Origin: Bradyrhizobium diazoefficiens
GTDB taxonomy: Bacteria; Pseudomonadota; Alphaproteobacteria; Rhizobiales; Xanthobacteraceae
Direction: 5' to 3'
NCBI RefSeq assembly: GCF_016612535.1
Contig: NZ_JAENXS010000001.1
Coordinates: 2,195,501-2,259,500, forward strand
DNA: 64,000 nucleotides
In this document: positions 9,328 through 18,597 of the stretch, in pieces
Numbering within the stretch: the stretch's first letter is position 1
Layout: the number at the start of each line of letters is the position of its first letter
Notes under the pieces: generated by a model
What the model was told of the DNA's origin: nothing
The model's input: the letters and a program-made list of their open reading frames with translations, nothing else
Databases searched by the model: none
Translations under genes and position numbers: made by a program

Positions 9328-10272
9328 ATGAAACTGAACGTCGCCGTCCAGATGGACCCCATCGCCCGCATCAACGTCAAGGGCGATTCCACCTTTGCGC
9401 TGCTCCTGGAGGCGCAGAAGCGCGGCCACGGCCTGTCCTATTACACGCCCGACAAGCTGTCGATGGTCGGCGAGGAGATCGTGGCTCCCGTTCAGCTCCT
9501 CACTGTGCGCGACGAGCCCGGCGATCACTTCACTCTCGGCGAACCCAAGCGCGAGGCGCTGAACGGCTTTGACGTGGTGCTGCTGCGCCAGGATCCGCCG
9601 TTCGACCTCGCCTACATCACCTCCACGCATTTGCTCGAGCGCATTCACCCGAAGACGCTGGTCGTCAACGATCCCGCCTCCGTGCGCAACGCGCCGGAAA
9701 AACTCTTCGTGATGAACTTTCCGCAGCTGATGCCGCCGACGCTGATCTCGCGCGACCTCGACGAGATCAACGCCTTCCGCGACAAGTACGGCGCCGTGGT
9801 GATGAAGCCGCTGCACGGCTACGGTGGCGCCGCGGTGTTCCGCGTGATGCCGCAGGACATGAATTTCGGCTCACTGTTCGACATGTTCTCGGTCACCTTC
9901 AAAGAGGCCTGGGTGATCCAGCAGTTCATCCCCGAGGTGAAGCTCGGCGACAAGCGCATCATCCTGGTCAATGGCGAATTCGCCGGTGCGGTGAACCGCG
10001 TGCCGGCCGCCGACGATCTCCGCTCCAACATGGTGCGCGGCGGCGCGGCGAAGGAGACCGAGCTCACCCCGCGCGAGCGCGAGATCTGCGCTACCGTCGG
10101 CCCGGCGCTACGCGAGCGCGGCCTGCTGTTCGTCGGCATCGACGTCATCAACGGCAATCTCACCGAGATCAACGTGACCTCGCCCACCGGCATCCGCGCC
10201 ATCGCGCGGCTCGGCGGGCCCGACGTCGCGGCGAAGATCTGGGACGTGATCGAGCAGAAGCGGGCGAAGTAA
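9328..10272 (+). CDS. gshB: Glutathione synthetase
   Basis: 314-residue ATP-grasp ligase joining glycine to gamma-glutamylcysteine, the last step of glutathione synthesis. It starts [20 protein letters not shown], has the ATP-grasp loop [13 protein letters not shown] near residue 155, the catalytic region [13 protein letters not shown], and ends with [16 protein letters not shown], all typical of prokaryotic GshB. ATG 9328 follows AAAGGCAG. It is the last gene of the rsmI run; a degraded family-A repeat lies just behind it. Confidence 0.95.
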   Translation: MKLNVAVQMDPIARINVKGDSTFALLLEAQKRGHGLSYYTPDKLSMVGEEIVAPVQLLTVRDEPGDHFTLGEPKREALNGFDVVLLRQDPPFDLAYITSTHLLERIHPKTLVVNDPASVRNAPEKLFVMNFPQLMPPTLISRDLDEINAFRDKYGAVVMKPLHGYGGAAVFRVMPQDMNFGSLFDMFSVTFKEAWVIQQFIPEVKLGDKRIILVNGEFAGAVNRVPAADDLRSNMVRGGAAKETELTPREREICATVGPALRERGLLFVGIDVINGNLTEINVTSPTGIRAIARLGGPDVAAKIWDVIEQKRAK

Positions 10273-10280
10273 GCGCCCGT

Positions 10281-10302
10281 CGCTTCGCTTCTCGGGCTAC
10301 GG
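10281..10302. repeat. Remnant of palindromic repeat family A
   Basis: CGCTTCGCTTCTCGGGCTAC matches the right arm of the family-A element at 6290-6320 with a few differences, and no left arm is present. It is a decayed half-copy behind gshB. Confidence 0.5.
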
Positions 10303-10577
10303 ACATCAACGGACACACTGCGCGTCCGTCGCTAACCACCCATTCACCATGACGCCCCGCGCCTCATGCGAACGTGGGAGCGCGAGAGCGCGCTTGCGTG
10401 ATTCTACGGGGCCGTGGCCTGCCGAATAACGCGGCATTCACCATCTGGCCAAAACTCGCCGCGTCACGGACCATCACACTCGGCCTCGCAACACCCCTTA
10501 TACTTTTACTCCCTACTCATCGATGCGGGGGAACCCGCCACGTGCGGTTCGAGTGCCCCGCGTAAGAGTAGAAGCGT
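10303..10577 (+). promoter_or_regulatory. Leader region of the cpaBCDE genes with a strong hairpin
   Basis: No gene is supported here. Bases 10525-10561 can fold into one long hairpin: outer stem GCGGGG/CCCCGC and inner stem GAACC(C)GC/GCGGTTC with one bulge and a CACGT loop. The hairpin ends 16 bases before the cpaB ATG, close enough to influence ribosome entry. An AT-richer stretch, CTTATACTTTTACTC near 10500, could hold the promoter but no clear consensus is present. Confidence 0.4.
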
Positions 10578-11387
10578 ATGAACACCGCACGCATTGTCGT
10601 TCTCGTCGTTGCGCTGGGCGCCGGCGGCGTCGCCGCGTATCTGGCGAGCGGCTACGACAACAAGCCCGCACCCGCTCTCCCGGTGGCCGAAAAGCTGCCG
10701 ACGGTCGAGGTGCTCGTCGCCAAATCCGACATCCAGCTCGGCCAGGCCGTCAAGGCCGAGGATTTGCAATGGCAGACCTGGCCGTCAGCGACCGCCAGCA
10801 GCGCCTTCATCCGCCGCGACAGCAGGCCCGACGCTCAGACCCAGATCGCCGGCTCCATCGCACGCGTGCCGTTGATGCAGGGCGAGCCGATCCGCGAGCA
10901 GAAGCTGGTGAGAGCCGACGGCTCCGGCTTCATGGCCGCGATCCTGCCGTCGGGCATGCGGGCCGTGTCCACCGAGATTTCCGCCGAGACCGGCGCCGGC
11001 GGCTTTATCCTGCCGAACGACCGCGTCGACATCGTGCTGACGCGCCGGCTGAAGAATCCCGACACCAACGGACCGACCGGCGGCAATGACCTGATCCTGT
11101 CGGAGGTCGTCCTCACCAACATCCGCGTCCTCGCGATCGACCAGGCGCCGAAGGAAAAGGACGGCCAGACCACCGTGCTCGGCAAGACGGTCACGCTCGA
11201 GCTCAAGCCCGACCAGGTGGCCACATTATCGGCGTCCCGCCAGGGCGGCACCCTGTCGCTGGCGCTGCGGAGCATCGCCGATGCCAACGCGTCGGAGATT
11301 CCGGTCGAAGACCAAACCAAGCGTCCCGGCGGCGTCAACGTGATCCGCTACGGCGTGCAGACGCGACAAATGACGTCACAGAAGTGA
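10578..11387 (+). CDS. cpaB: Flp pilus assembly protein CpaB (RcpC-like)
   Basis: 269-residue inner-membrane-anchored, periplasmic protein of the Tad/Flp pilus machine. An N-terminal anchor (IVVLVVALGAGGVAAYLASG) is followed by the SAF domain block VEVLVAKSDIQLGQAVKAED and the RcpC-type core with GMRAVSTEISAETGAGGFIL, then PNDRVDIVLTRR. It is first of four co-directional genes cpaB-C-D-E. ATG 10578 is preceded by a weak ribosome site and a large hairpin. Confidence 0.93.
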   Translation: MNTARIVVLVVALGAGGVAAYLASGYDNKPAPALPVAEKLPTVEVLVAKSDIQLGQAVKAEDLQWQTWPSATASSAFIRRDSRPDAQTQIAGSIARVPLMQGEPIREQKLVRADGSGFMAAILPSGMRAVSTEISAETGAGGFILPNDRVDIVLTRRLKNPDTNGPTGGNDLILSEVVLTNIRVLAIDQAPKEKDGQTTVLGKTVTLELKPDQVATLSASRQGGTLSLALRSIADANASEIPVEDQTKRPGGVNVIRYGVQTRQMTSQK

Positions 11388-11397
11388 TGGGGACATC

Positions 11398-12915
11398 ATG
11401 AATTACGGGGAATATCGGATGGGCCTGCGCATTCGGGGGAAGCGCGCTGGCTCGTTCTGGGCAGGGGCAATGCTGATGCTGGGGCTGCTCGCAGCCCCGG
11501 ATTGGGTTCGCGCTGCAGATGCGCCGGTCGGAGACCAGGCACCGTTACAGGCGCCGGACCTCGGCGTGACGCCGGTCGCGACCATCGCGCCGGCGCGGAC
11601 GCGTTCGCTGTCGCTCGGTATCGGCAAGTCGGTCGTCATCGACCTGCCGCGCGAGGTCAAGGACGTGCTGGTGGCCGATCCCAAGATCGCCAATGCGGTG
11701 ATCCGCTCGGCACAGCGCGCCTATATCATCGGCGGCCAGGTCGGCCAGACCAACGTCGTGTTCTTCTCCGCCGACGGCCAGCAGGTTGCCTCCTACGACA
11801 TCGCGGTGAAGCGCGACCTCAACGGCATACGCACGGCGCTGCGCCAGTCGCTGCCGGGCGTACAGATCGAGGGCGTCGGCGATAGCGTAATGCTGACCGG
11901 CTCGGTGTCGAGCCCGGTCGAGGCCCAGCAGGCCGGCGACGTCGCCGCGAAACTCGTCGGGGGCGCAGACAAGGTCGTCAACAACATCGTCGTGCGCGGC
12001 CGCGACCAGGTGATGCTGAAGGTCGTCGTCGGCGAAGTGCGTCGCGACATCGTCAAGCAACTGGGCGTCGATCTCAGCGCCAGCCTGAATGCCGGCACCG
12101 CGGTGGTGAATTTCAACAATTCCAACCCGTTCTCGGCCAGCGGCGGACCGCTGGTCAGCGGCAACGGGCTCGGCGTCACCGGCCTCGCCAAGGGTGTCGC
12201 CACCGTCAACGCCACGATGCGCGCGATGGAAAGCGCGGGCGTGATGCGGACTCTGGCCGAGCCGAGCCTGACGGCGATCTCGGGTGAATCGGCGACCTTC
12301 ATCGCGGGCGGTGAATTTCCGATTCCCGGTGGCTATTCCTGCGATCCGACCACGCATGTCTGTACCACCCAGATTACCTACAAGAAGTTCGGCATCTCGT
12401 TGAACTTCACCCCGGTCGTGCTCAGCGAGGGCCGGATCAGCCTGCGCGTGATGACCGAGGTCTCGGAGCTGTCGAGCCAGAACTCCATCACGGTGTCGCA
12501 GGCGCTGTCCTCGAGCTCGACCAACTCCATCACCATCCCTTCGGTCCAGACCCGTCGCGCCGAGACCACGCTGGAAATCCCGTCGGGTGGTTCGATGGCG
12601 ATGGCCGGTCTGATCCAGCAGCAGACCAAGCAGGCCGTCAACGGCCTGCCCGGCATCGATCAGGTGCCGATCCTCGGCGCCCTCTTCCGCAGCCAGGACT
12701 TCGTCAACAACGAGACCGAACTGATGGTGATCGTGACCCCCTATGTGGTGCGCGCGGTCGCCCAGAAGGAATTGTCGCGGCCCGATGACGGCTTCGCGCC
12801 GTCCTCGGATGCGCAGTCGGCGCTGCTCGGACGCATGAACCGCCTTTATGGCATCGCGCGCCGCATCGATCCGATCGAGGACAATCGCGGCGATTTCGGC
12901 TTCATCATCGACTGA
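11398..12915 (+). CDS. cpaC: Tad pilus secretin CpaC
   Basis: 505-residue outer-membrane secretin through which the Flp pilus exits. A signal peptide ends near residue 40 (LGLLAAPDWVRA-ADA). The N-terminal pilus-secretin domain contains LSLGIGKSVVIDLPREVKDV, then a BON-like stretch around GVGDSVMLTGSVSSP, and the C-terminal secretin beta-domain with TLAEPSLTAISGESATFIAG and VPILGALFRSQDF. ATG 11398 is used; ATG 11419 is a possible alternative. It begins 10 bp after cpaB. Confidence 0.95.
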   Translation: MNYGEYRMGLRIRGKRAGSFWAGAMLMLGLLAAPDWVRAADAPVGDQAPLQAPDLGVTPVATIAPARTRSLSLGIGKSVVIDLPREVKDVLVADPKIANAVIRSAQRAYIIGGQVGQTNVVFFSADGQQVASYDIAVKRDLNGIRTALRQSLPGVQIEGVGDSVMLTGSVSSPVEAQQAGDVAAKLVGGADKVVNNIVVRGRDQVMLKVVVGEVRRDIVKQLGVDLSASLNAGTAVVNFNNSNPFSASGGPLVSGNGLGVTGLAKGVATVNATMRAMESAGVMRTLAEPSLTAISGESATFIAGGEFPIPGGYSCDPTTHVCTTQITYKKFGISLNFTPVVLSEGRISLRVMTEVSELSSQNSITVSQALSSSSTNSITIPSVQTRRAETTLEIPSGGSMAMAGLIQQQTKQAVNGLPGIDQVPILGALFRSQDFVNNETELMVIVTPYVVRAVAQKELSRPDDGFAPSSDAQSALLGRMNRLYGIARRIDPIEDNRGDFGFIID

Positions 12916-12978
12916 GACGAACGGTTTGGGGACCGGGCAAGAAACAAGGCAAGACACGGGGCAAGAGGGGACCAGGCG

Positions 12979-13716
12979 ATGACGAAGACATCATCCGATC
13001 GACGCCGCAACCTGCGCATTGCGCTCGCACTGACGGGGCTCTCCGTCATGCTGGGAGCCTGCAACACCACGGGCGACGTCGTCACCACCCAGACGGTGCC
13101 GACCGACTATCGCCTGCGCCACCCGATCGCGGTGCAGGAAGCCAAGCGCTCGATCGTGATCTTCGTCGGGAAGGCGAGAGGCGGCCTCTCGACCGCGCAG
13201 CACGCGGACGTCATGGGCATTGCCCAGGACTGGGTGCGCGAAGGCACCGGCGCCGTCGTCGTCGACGTACCTATCGACACCGCGAATTCGCGCGCGGCGG
13301 CTGCGACCTATCACGAAATCCGCGCCGTGCTCGGTAGCGGCGGCGTGCCGTCGCGCGCCATCGTCCAGAATCCCTATCGTCCCGAGGATCCCGCCCTGCT
13401 GCCGACCATCCGGCTGAGCTATTCTAGGATTGCCGCGGTCGCAGGCCCCTGCGGACTGTGGCCCGAGGACGTAGGCCCGTCCATCCTCGACCCCGGCTAC
13501 AACGAGAACCGGCCCTACTTCAATCTCGGCTGCGCCACCCAGCGCAATCTTGCCGCAATGATCGACAACCCCGCCGACCTCGAGCAGCCGCGCGCGGAGA
13601 CGCCGGCCTATACCGCGCGGCGCGACATCGCCTTCGAACGCTACCGCAAGGGTATCACGACGGCGACCACCTATCCCGAGGCTGAAAAGGCCAAACTCAG
13701 CGATACAGGCAAATGA
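12979..13716 (+). CDS. cpaD: Tad pilus assembly lipoprotein CpaD
   Basis: 245-residue CpaD-family lipoprotein. The signal peptide ends in a lipobox, LTGLSVMLGACNTTG (Cys near residue 28), and the mature part starts with TDYRLRHPIAVQEAKRSI, the family signature. FNLGCATQRNLAAMIDNPADL near the C-terminus is also characteristic. It supports CpaC secretin assembly at the outer membrane. Its stop overlaps the cpaE start (ATGA), consistent with coupled translation. Confidence 0.93.
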   Translation: MTKTSSDRRRNLRIALALTGLSVMLGACNTTGDVVTTQTVPTDYRLRHPIAVQEAKRSIVIFVGKARGGLSTAQHADVMGIAQDWVREGTGAVVVDVPIDTANSRAAAATYHEIRAVLGSGGVPSRAIVQNPYRPEDPALLPTIRLSYSRIAAVAGPCGLWPEDVGPSILDPGYNENRPYFNLGCATQRNLAAMIDNPADLEQPRAETPAYTARRDIAFERYRKGITTATTYPEAEKAKLSDTGK

Positions 13717-15002
13717 CGGGCATCCACCACGAAGAAGCGGACGATCCGCAGCACCCCGACGAACACATTGCACCGGTTCCCCGTATCTCGGTGCAGGCCT
13801 TTTGCGAGACCGAGCAGACGCTCGCCGCGATGACTGCGGCCGGCCAGGACCGCCGTCTCGCCAAGGCGCATCTCACCGCAAAGGAAGGCGGTCTCGCCGC
13901 GGCGATCGAAGTCTATGACACGATGCCGACGCCCAACGTCATCGTGATCGAATCCGATGGCACGCGCGACATCCTCGAAGGGCTCGACGACCTCGCCGGC
14001 GTCTGTGATCCCGGCACCCGCGTGGTCGTGATCGGCAATCCCAACGACACCGCGCCCTATCGCGAGCTGGTGCGCCGCGGCGTCAACGATTACGTGGTCG
14101 GACCGGTCGAGACCATCGATGTCGTGCGCTCGATCTGCAGCCTGTTCTCGGCCTCCGAGGCCGTCATCACCGGCCGTGTCATCGCGGTGGTCGGCGCCAA
14201 GGGCGGCGTCGGCGCCTCCACCGTCGCGCACAATTTGGCCTGGACCATCGCGCGCGATCTCGCACTCGATTCCGTGGTGATCGATCTCGACCTCGCCTTC
14301 GGCACCGCCGGCCTCGACTACAACCAGGACCCAGCGCAGGGCATCGCCAACGCGGTGCTGTCGCAGGACCGGCCGGACACGGCGCTGATGGAGCGCCTGC
14401 TGGCCAAATGCACCGAGCGCCTCAGCCTCCTTGCTGCACCCGCTTCCCTCGACCGCGTCTATGATTTCGGCGCCGAAGCGTTCGACGCGATCTTCGATAC
14501 GCTGCGCATGACCACGCCCTGCATCGTGCTCGACGTGCCCCACCAATGGTCGGCCTGGACCAAGCGCGCGCTGGTCAACGCCGACGACATCGTGATCGTG
14601 GCCGAGCCCGATCTCGCGAACCTGCGCAACACCAAGAACATGCTGACCGTGCTCAAGACGGCGCGGCCGAACGACCGGCCGCCGCTCTACTGCATCAACC
14701 AGGTCGGCATGCACAAGCGGGCCGAGATCGACGTCAAGTCGTTCGCCAAGACGATGGAAAGCCAACCGCTCGCGGTGATTCCGTTCGATTCGAAGCTGTT
14801 CTCGACCGCGGCGAACAATGGCCAGATGATCGCGGAAGTCTCCAAGAGCCACCGCACCACCGAGCTGTTCCAGAACATGGCGAACCGCATCGCCGGGCGC
14901 GGCGAGGTGAAGAAGCCGAAGCGTTCGCTGCTCGGCCCGCTCCTGAAGAAGCTGAAGGGCAGGACGGGACGCGGATCGGCTCCGCATCGCAAGGCGTCCT
15001 AA
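13713..15002 (+). CDS. cpaE: Pilus assembly ATPase CpaE (ParA/MinD-like, receiver-like N-terminus)
   Basis: 429-residue protein that localises Tad pilus assembly. The N-terminal half is a receiver-like domain (VIVIESDGTRDILEGLDDLA, then RGVNDYVVGPVETIDVVRSI). The C-terminal half is a MinD/ParA ATPase with the deviant Walker A motif GAKGGVGASTVAHNLAW near residue 163 and VIDLDLAFGTAGLDYNQDP. The C-terminal tail is very basic (KKPKRSLLGPLLKKLKGR). Normally cpaF (secretion ATPase) and tadBC would follow, but here the next gene is on the opposite strand, so the operon stops at cpaE. Confidence 0.93.
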   Translation: MTGIHHEEADDPQHPDEHIAPVPRISVQAFCETEQTLAAMTAAGQDRRLAKAHLTAKEGGLAAAIEVYDTMPTPNVIVIESDGTRDILEGLDDLAGVCDPGTRVVVIGNPNDTAPYRELVRRGVNDYVVGPVETIDVVRSICSLFSASEAVITGRVIAVVGAKGGVGASTVAHNLAWTIARDLALDSVVIDLDLAFGTAGLDYNQDPAQGIANAVLSQDRPDTALMERLLAKCTERLSLLAAPASLDRVYDFGAEAFDAIFDTLRMTTPCIVLDVPHQWSAWTKRALVNADDIVIVAEPDLANLRNTKNMLTVLKTARPNDRPPLYCINQVGMHKRAEIDVKSFAKTMESQPLAVIPFDSKLFSTAANNGQMIAEVSKSHRTTELFQNMANRIAGRGEVKKPKRSLLGPLLKKLKGRTGRGSAPHRKAS

Positions 15003-15047
15003 GCGCGAGAGCGTTTTCGAGCCAACAAGAAGCTCGGCAGCGGCGAA

Positions 15048-15830
15048 TTATTTTTCCGCCCGTTGCTGCTGTTTCTTCGACAGCAACTCGCGCAGCGCCG
15101 TGACCTTTGCCGCCGCCTGATCCGGCGGCAGATCGGCCTTCACGATGGCCTCGGCCTCCGCCTGCTTGCCTTCCAGTCCGAGCACCAGCGCGAGATTGCC
15201 CCGCACGCGCGAATTGGCGGGGTTGCGCTGATAGGCGCGACGCAGGGTTTCTTCGGCCCTCGGCAGATTGTTCTGGAGGGTGTAGGACAGGCCGAGATTG
15301 GACAAAACCTGCGGCTCGTCCGGCACGATCTTCAGCGCCGTTGCATAATATTGCTGGGCTTCCTCGTTGCGCCCGAGCTGGTCGAGCGCCGCGCCCTGCG
15401 CCGACAGGATGCGCCAGTCGGGATCCTCGGGCGTGTGCGCGCGGCTCAGCACGTCGAAGGCCTGCTGGAAATTGCCGTTGTCGGCGAGCGCGCGGCCGTA
15501 ACCGGCGAGCAGCGCCTTGTTGCTGGGATGGGTGAGCACGGCCTGCTCCATCACCGCAACCGCCTGGGCGCGCTGGCCGGTCTCGCGCAGCGCCTTGCCG
15601 TAGTCGAGCGCGATGTTGGGATCGCTCGGCTTGGCGCGATAGCGTTCGCGTAGGGCGTCCATATCGGGCCTGGCGTCCGCCATGGCGGCAGGTTCCGACT
15701 TGCCGCCGACGCCGAGCGCGCCGGTCACGTCCTCCAGGCTCGTGGTCTGGCAGCCACCGAGGACAAGCACCAGCAGTGCGGGAAGCAGCAATCTCGCCGG
15801 GGGAGCGACGAGGGACGAACGCTTGGACAT
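15048..15830 (-). CDS. TadD-like TPR lipoprotein
   Basis: 260-residue lipoprotein: signal peptide with lipobox LVLVLGGCQTTS (Cys near residue 27), then about four tetratricopeptide repeats (RYRAKPSDPNIALDYGKALR, VLTHPSNKALLAGYGRALAD, LKIVPDEPQVLSNLGLSYTL, AYQRNPANSRVRGNLALVLG). TadD proteins of this layout act in Tad pilus biogenesis, and the position tail to tail with cpaE supports that. In most Tad loci tadD lies on the same strand after tadC, so its inverted position is notable. Confidence 0.85.
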   Translation of the reverse strand: MSKRSSLVAPPARLLLPALLVLVLGGCQTTSLEDVTGALGVGGKSEPAAMADARPDMDALRERYRAKPSDPNIALDYGKALRETGQRAQAVAVMEQAVLTHPSNKALLAGYGRALADNGNFQQAFDVLSRAHTPEDPDWRILSAQGAALDQLGRNEEAQQYYATALKIVPDEPQVLSNLGLSYTLQNNLPRAEETLRRAYQRNPANSRVRGNLALVLGLEGKQAEAEAIVKADLPPDQAAAKVTALRELLSKKQQQRAEK

Positions 15831-15913
15831 ACTCTGATCACCGCCGGCGGACTGATTAGAGATGCTTTGCCGATTAACGCTAAATTCCCGTTAAGGAAAC
15901 GCGCGCTCGTGGC

Positions 15914-16159
15914 CTAGTCGGTAAACTCAGCACCGAATTCGCAGCCGATGCGCCAGCGCAGGCGGCATTGGCGGGAATAGTCCGGGGCGAAGATGATGGT
16001 GAATTGCGGCGGCACCTCAAGATATTCCGCCACGACTTTCACGCCGCCATCCGAGATATCGGTGATCGTGCAGTCCCGCGGCAGCGAGCCCGCACCAAAA
16101 TGAATCTTGGCGAGCCGGCTGCACACCCGACGTTCGGCTTTCCGGCGATTTGCAAGCAT
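15914..16159 (-). CDS. Small PilZ-domain protein
   Basis: 81 residues forming a bare PilZ domain. The cyclic-di-GMP-binding signature is visible: NRRKAERR supplies the R-x3-R motif near the N-terminus and DISDGG matches D/N-x-S-x2-G. The chain is shorter than a usual PilZ domain of about 100 residues but ends with the expected WRIGCEFGAEF strand. It lies beside Tad genes, and two diguanylate cyclases are in the window, so a c-di-GMP effector role in surface behaviour is plausible but inferred. Confidence 0.85.
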   Translation of the reverse strand: MLANRRKAERRVCSRLAKIHFGAGSLPRDCTITDISDGGVKVVAEYLEVPPQFTIIFAPDYSRQCRLRWRIGCEFGAEFTD

Positions 16160-16377
16160 TTGAATTGTTCACCCGTTAGACCACGGCCCATCCCGCAGCC
16201 CCAGGAGTAGCGAACATTCGTTGGAATGTGCTGAGGAGAGCCGCTCGCATTCGAGGCGTAGTGTCGGCGCCCTGTTTACGATTGGTTAGGGGGGTCGCGG
16301 CACGCCGAATTATGTTCCCGTAATGTTCTTGTCAGAGCGCCAACCGTCTGCTACCCTCGATTGTGCGAGGGGGCAGC

Positions 16378-17916
16378 ATGGTTCAGCGGGTTTCGACAGT
16401 CGCCTTTGAGGGGATCGAGGCCCGTGCGGTCGACGTGCAGGTGCAGGTCGCACCGGGCCTGCCGGCGTTCGCCATCGTCGGTCTTCCTGACAAGGCAGTG
16501 TCGGAGGCGCGCGAGCGGGTCCGCTCGGCACTGATCGCCTCGGGGCTGGCGCTGCCGGCGCGGCGGATCACCGTCAATCTGGCGCCCGCCGACCTGCCCA
16601 AGGAAGGCAGCCATTACGACCTGCCGATCGCGCTCGGGCTGATGGCGGCGATCGGCGCGATTCCGCCGGACGCGCTGACCGGCTTCACTGTTCTTGGCGA
16701 GCTCGGCCTCGACGGCTCGATCGCGCCGGTGGCTGGCGTCTTGCCCGCCGCGATCGGCGCCAATGTCCGCGAGGAGGGCTTGATCTGCCCGGCGGCTTGC
16801 GGCTCGGAGGCGGCGTGGGCGAGCCCGGACATCCAGATCGTCGCCGCGCACTCGCTGATTCAGATCGCCAACCATTTCAAGGGCACGCAGGTGCTGTCGC
16901 GCCCCATCCCGAAGGTGCATGAGGCGGCCACCTCCATGCTCGATTTGCGCGACATCAAGGGCCAGGAGAGCGCCAAGCGGGCGCTGGAGATCGCGGCCGC
17001 CGGCGGCCATCATCTGCTGATGATCGGCGCGCCGGGCGCCGGCAAATCGATGCTGGCCGCGCGCCTGCCCTCGATCCTGCCGCCGCTGTCGCCGGGCGAA
17101 TTGCTCGAAGTCTCGATGATCGCCTCCGTCGCCGGCGAGATCAAAGGCGGCGCGCTGACGTCGCAGCGTCCATTCCGCTGCCCGCATCATTCGGCCAGCA
17201 TGGCCGCGCTCACCGGCGGCGGCATCCGGGCAAAGCCCGGCGAGATCTCGCTGGCGCATCAGGGCGTGCTGTTCCTCGACGAGCTGCCCGAGTTCGATCC
17301 GCGCGTGCTGGATTCGCTGCGTCAGCCCTTGGAGAACGGCGAGGTCTCGGTCTCTCGCGCCAACCATCGCGTGACTTATCCGGCGCGCTTCATGCTGGTC
17401 GCGGCGATGAACCCGTGCCGCTGCGGCAATGCGTTCGAGCCGGGCTATGCCTGCAAGCGCGGCCGCATCGACCGCTGCACCTCCGACTATCAGGCACGCA
17501 TCTCCGGCCCGCTGATGGATCGCATCGATCTGCGCATCGAAGTCCCGGCCGTGACCGCAGCCGATTTGATCCTGCCGCCGCCGGCTGAAGGTTCCGCCGA
17601 AGTCGCCGCACGCGTGGCAGCCGCGCGCGATATCCAGCTCGCGCGCTACGCGGATGCGGGCCTGCCGCAGGTCCGCACCAATGCCGAGGCGCCGGCCTCC
17701 GTGCTGGAGGAGATCGCCAAGCCGGACGCTCAGGGACAAAAGCTGCTGCGCGATGCCGCCGAGACCATGCGGCTGTCGGCGCGCGGCTATCACCGCGTGC
17801 TGCGGGTGGCGCGCACGCTCGCCGACCTCGACGGCGCCGAGAAGATCGGCCGGCTGCATCTCGCCGAGGCGCTGTCCTACCGCGCACTCGCGGAGGATGT
17901 GCGCCAGCTGGCCTGA
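16378..17916 (+). CDS. comM: YifB/ComM-family Mg-chelatase-like AAA+ ATPase
   Basis: 512-residue AAA+ protein; ComM homologues are hexameric branch-migration helicases used in natural transformation. The N-terminal ChlI-like domain has ARAVDVQVQVAPGLPAFAIV and GLPDKAVSEARERVRSAL. The central ATPase has Walker A GAPGAGKSMLAARLPS and Walker B HQGVLFLDELPEF. The cysteine cluster MNPCRCGN...CKRGRIDRC and the C-terminal RGYHRVLRVARTLADLDG are typical of the family. ATG 16378 is chosen behind CGAGGGGG; an in-frame GTG at 16363 lies upstream of that ribosome site. Confidence 0.93.
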   Translation: MVQRVSTVAFEGIEARAVDVQVQVAPGLPAFAIVGLPDKAVSEARERVRSALIASGLALPARRITVNLAPADLPKEGSHYDLPIALGLMAAIGAIPPDALTGFTVLGELGLDGSIAPVAGVLPAAIGANVREEGLICPAACGSEAAWASPDIQIVAAHSLIQIANHFKGTQVLSRPIPKVHEAATSMLDLRDIKGQESAKRALEIAAAGGHHLLMIGAPGAGKSMLAARLPSILPPLSPGELLEVSMIASVAGEIKGGALTSQRPFRCPHHSASMAALTGGGIRAKPGEISLAHQGVLFLDELPEFDPRVLDSLRQPLENGEVSVSRANHRVTYPARFMLVAAMNPCRCGNAFEPGYACKRGRIDRCTSDYQARISGPLMDRIDLRIEVPAVTAADLILPPPAEGSAEVAARVAAARDIQLARYADAGLPQVRTNAEAPASVLEEIAKPDAQGQKLLRDAAETMRLSARGYHRVLRVARTLADLDGAEKIGRLHLAEALSYRALAEDVRQLA

Positions 17917-18014
17917 TCATTTGCGCGCATCAACCCGGCGGTAACGAGTTTCCTTTACGCTCTGCAAACCATAAGGCCCACGAGTGTCCATACGGGCCCG
18001 GCGAGTAGCGTGTC

Positions 18015-18482
18015 ATGTTGCGTTTCAAAGTCCTGGCCTCGGTGGTTCCCCTGTTGGCGGCTGCGGTGTTCGCCCGCAGCGAGATCGGATCGGTCTCGCA
18101 TCCCTGCATCGCCATCGGCGACACCTCGGTCGAGCTGACATCCCTGTTCTGGACGGCCGGCATCCAGGTCGCCTTCACCGACGATCCCGCGCAGGCGACG
18201 GTCCGGGTGCAGATCACCGACGACGCGAACGCTGCGGACTTTGCCGTGGTCGACGACGGCGCCAGCGACGAGCCGGGAGCCTGCGAGGGCAATCCGTCGA
18301 CACGACTCATCGCGATTTCGGGGCAACCGGGCGGGGACCGTGCGACGATCTATCTCTCCACCGACGGCCCGGCCGACTACCGCATCTATGTGCGCTCGAA
18401 GTCCTTTTCGCAAAAGGAAGCCGCAGCGCTGATCGTCGGCGCCCGCGGTGGCCACCGCCATCTCCAGGCCGCCTCGCTCTGA
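18015..18482 (+). CDS. Hypothetical exported protein
   Basis: 155 residues with an N-terminal signal peptide (LASVVPLLAAAVFARS). The body contains a strand-rich segment (GIQVAFTDDPAQATVRVQIT) and the acidic stretch FAVVDDGASDEPGACEG with one of two cysteines. No family recognised. It lies about 100 bp after comM and 115 bp before the hybrid kinase on the same strand. GC-rich wobble positions match the neighbours, so it is probably a real gene. Confidence 0.65.
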   Translation: MLRFKVLASVVPLLAAAVFARSEIGSVSHPCIAIGDTSVELTSLFWTAGIQVAFTDDPAQATVRVQITDDANAADFAVVDDGASDEPGACEGNPSTRLIAISGQPGGDRATIYLSTDGPADYRIYVRSKSFSQKEAAALIVGARGGHRHLQAASL

Positions 18483-18597
18483 GGCGTTAACACCTCGTCA
18501 ACCCTGTTTCGAGGCGTCCCTGAAGCCTCAAGCTGTTCGCAAGGTCCGCGAGACATCGTCGCGCACCGCGGTTGCAGGGTTATAAGGGTCGGTGGCG

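Noticed and set aside
10374..10565. 63-codon frame between gshB and cpaB
   Set aside because: It overlaps the cpaB leader hairpin, has no ribosome site and no homology.
11545..12957. 470-codon frame antisense to cpaC
   Set aside because: Shadow frame in GC-rich DNA; the sense secretin is unambiguous.
18486..18501. CtrA-like box TTAA-N7-TCAA before the hybrid kinase
   Set aside because: Seven of eight bases match, but without other support such near matches occur by chance in 64 kb.
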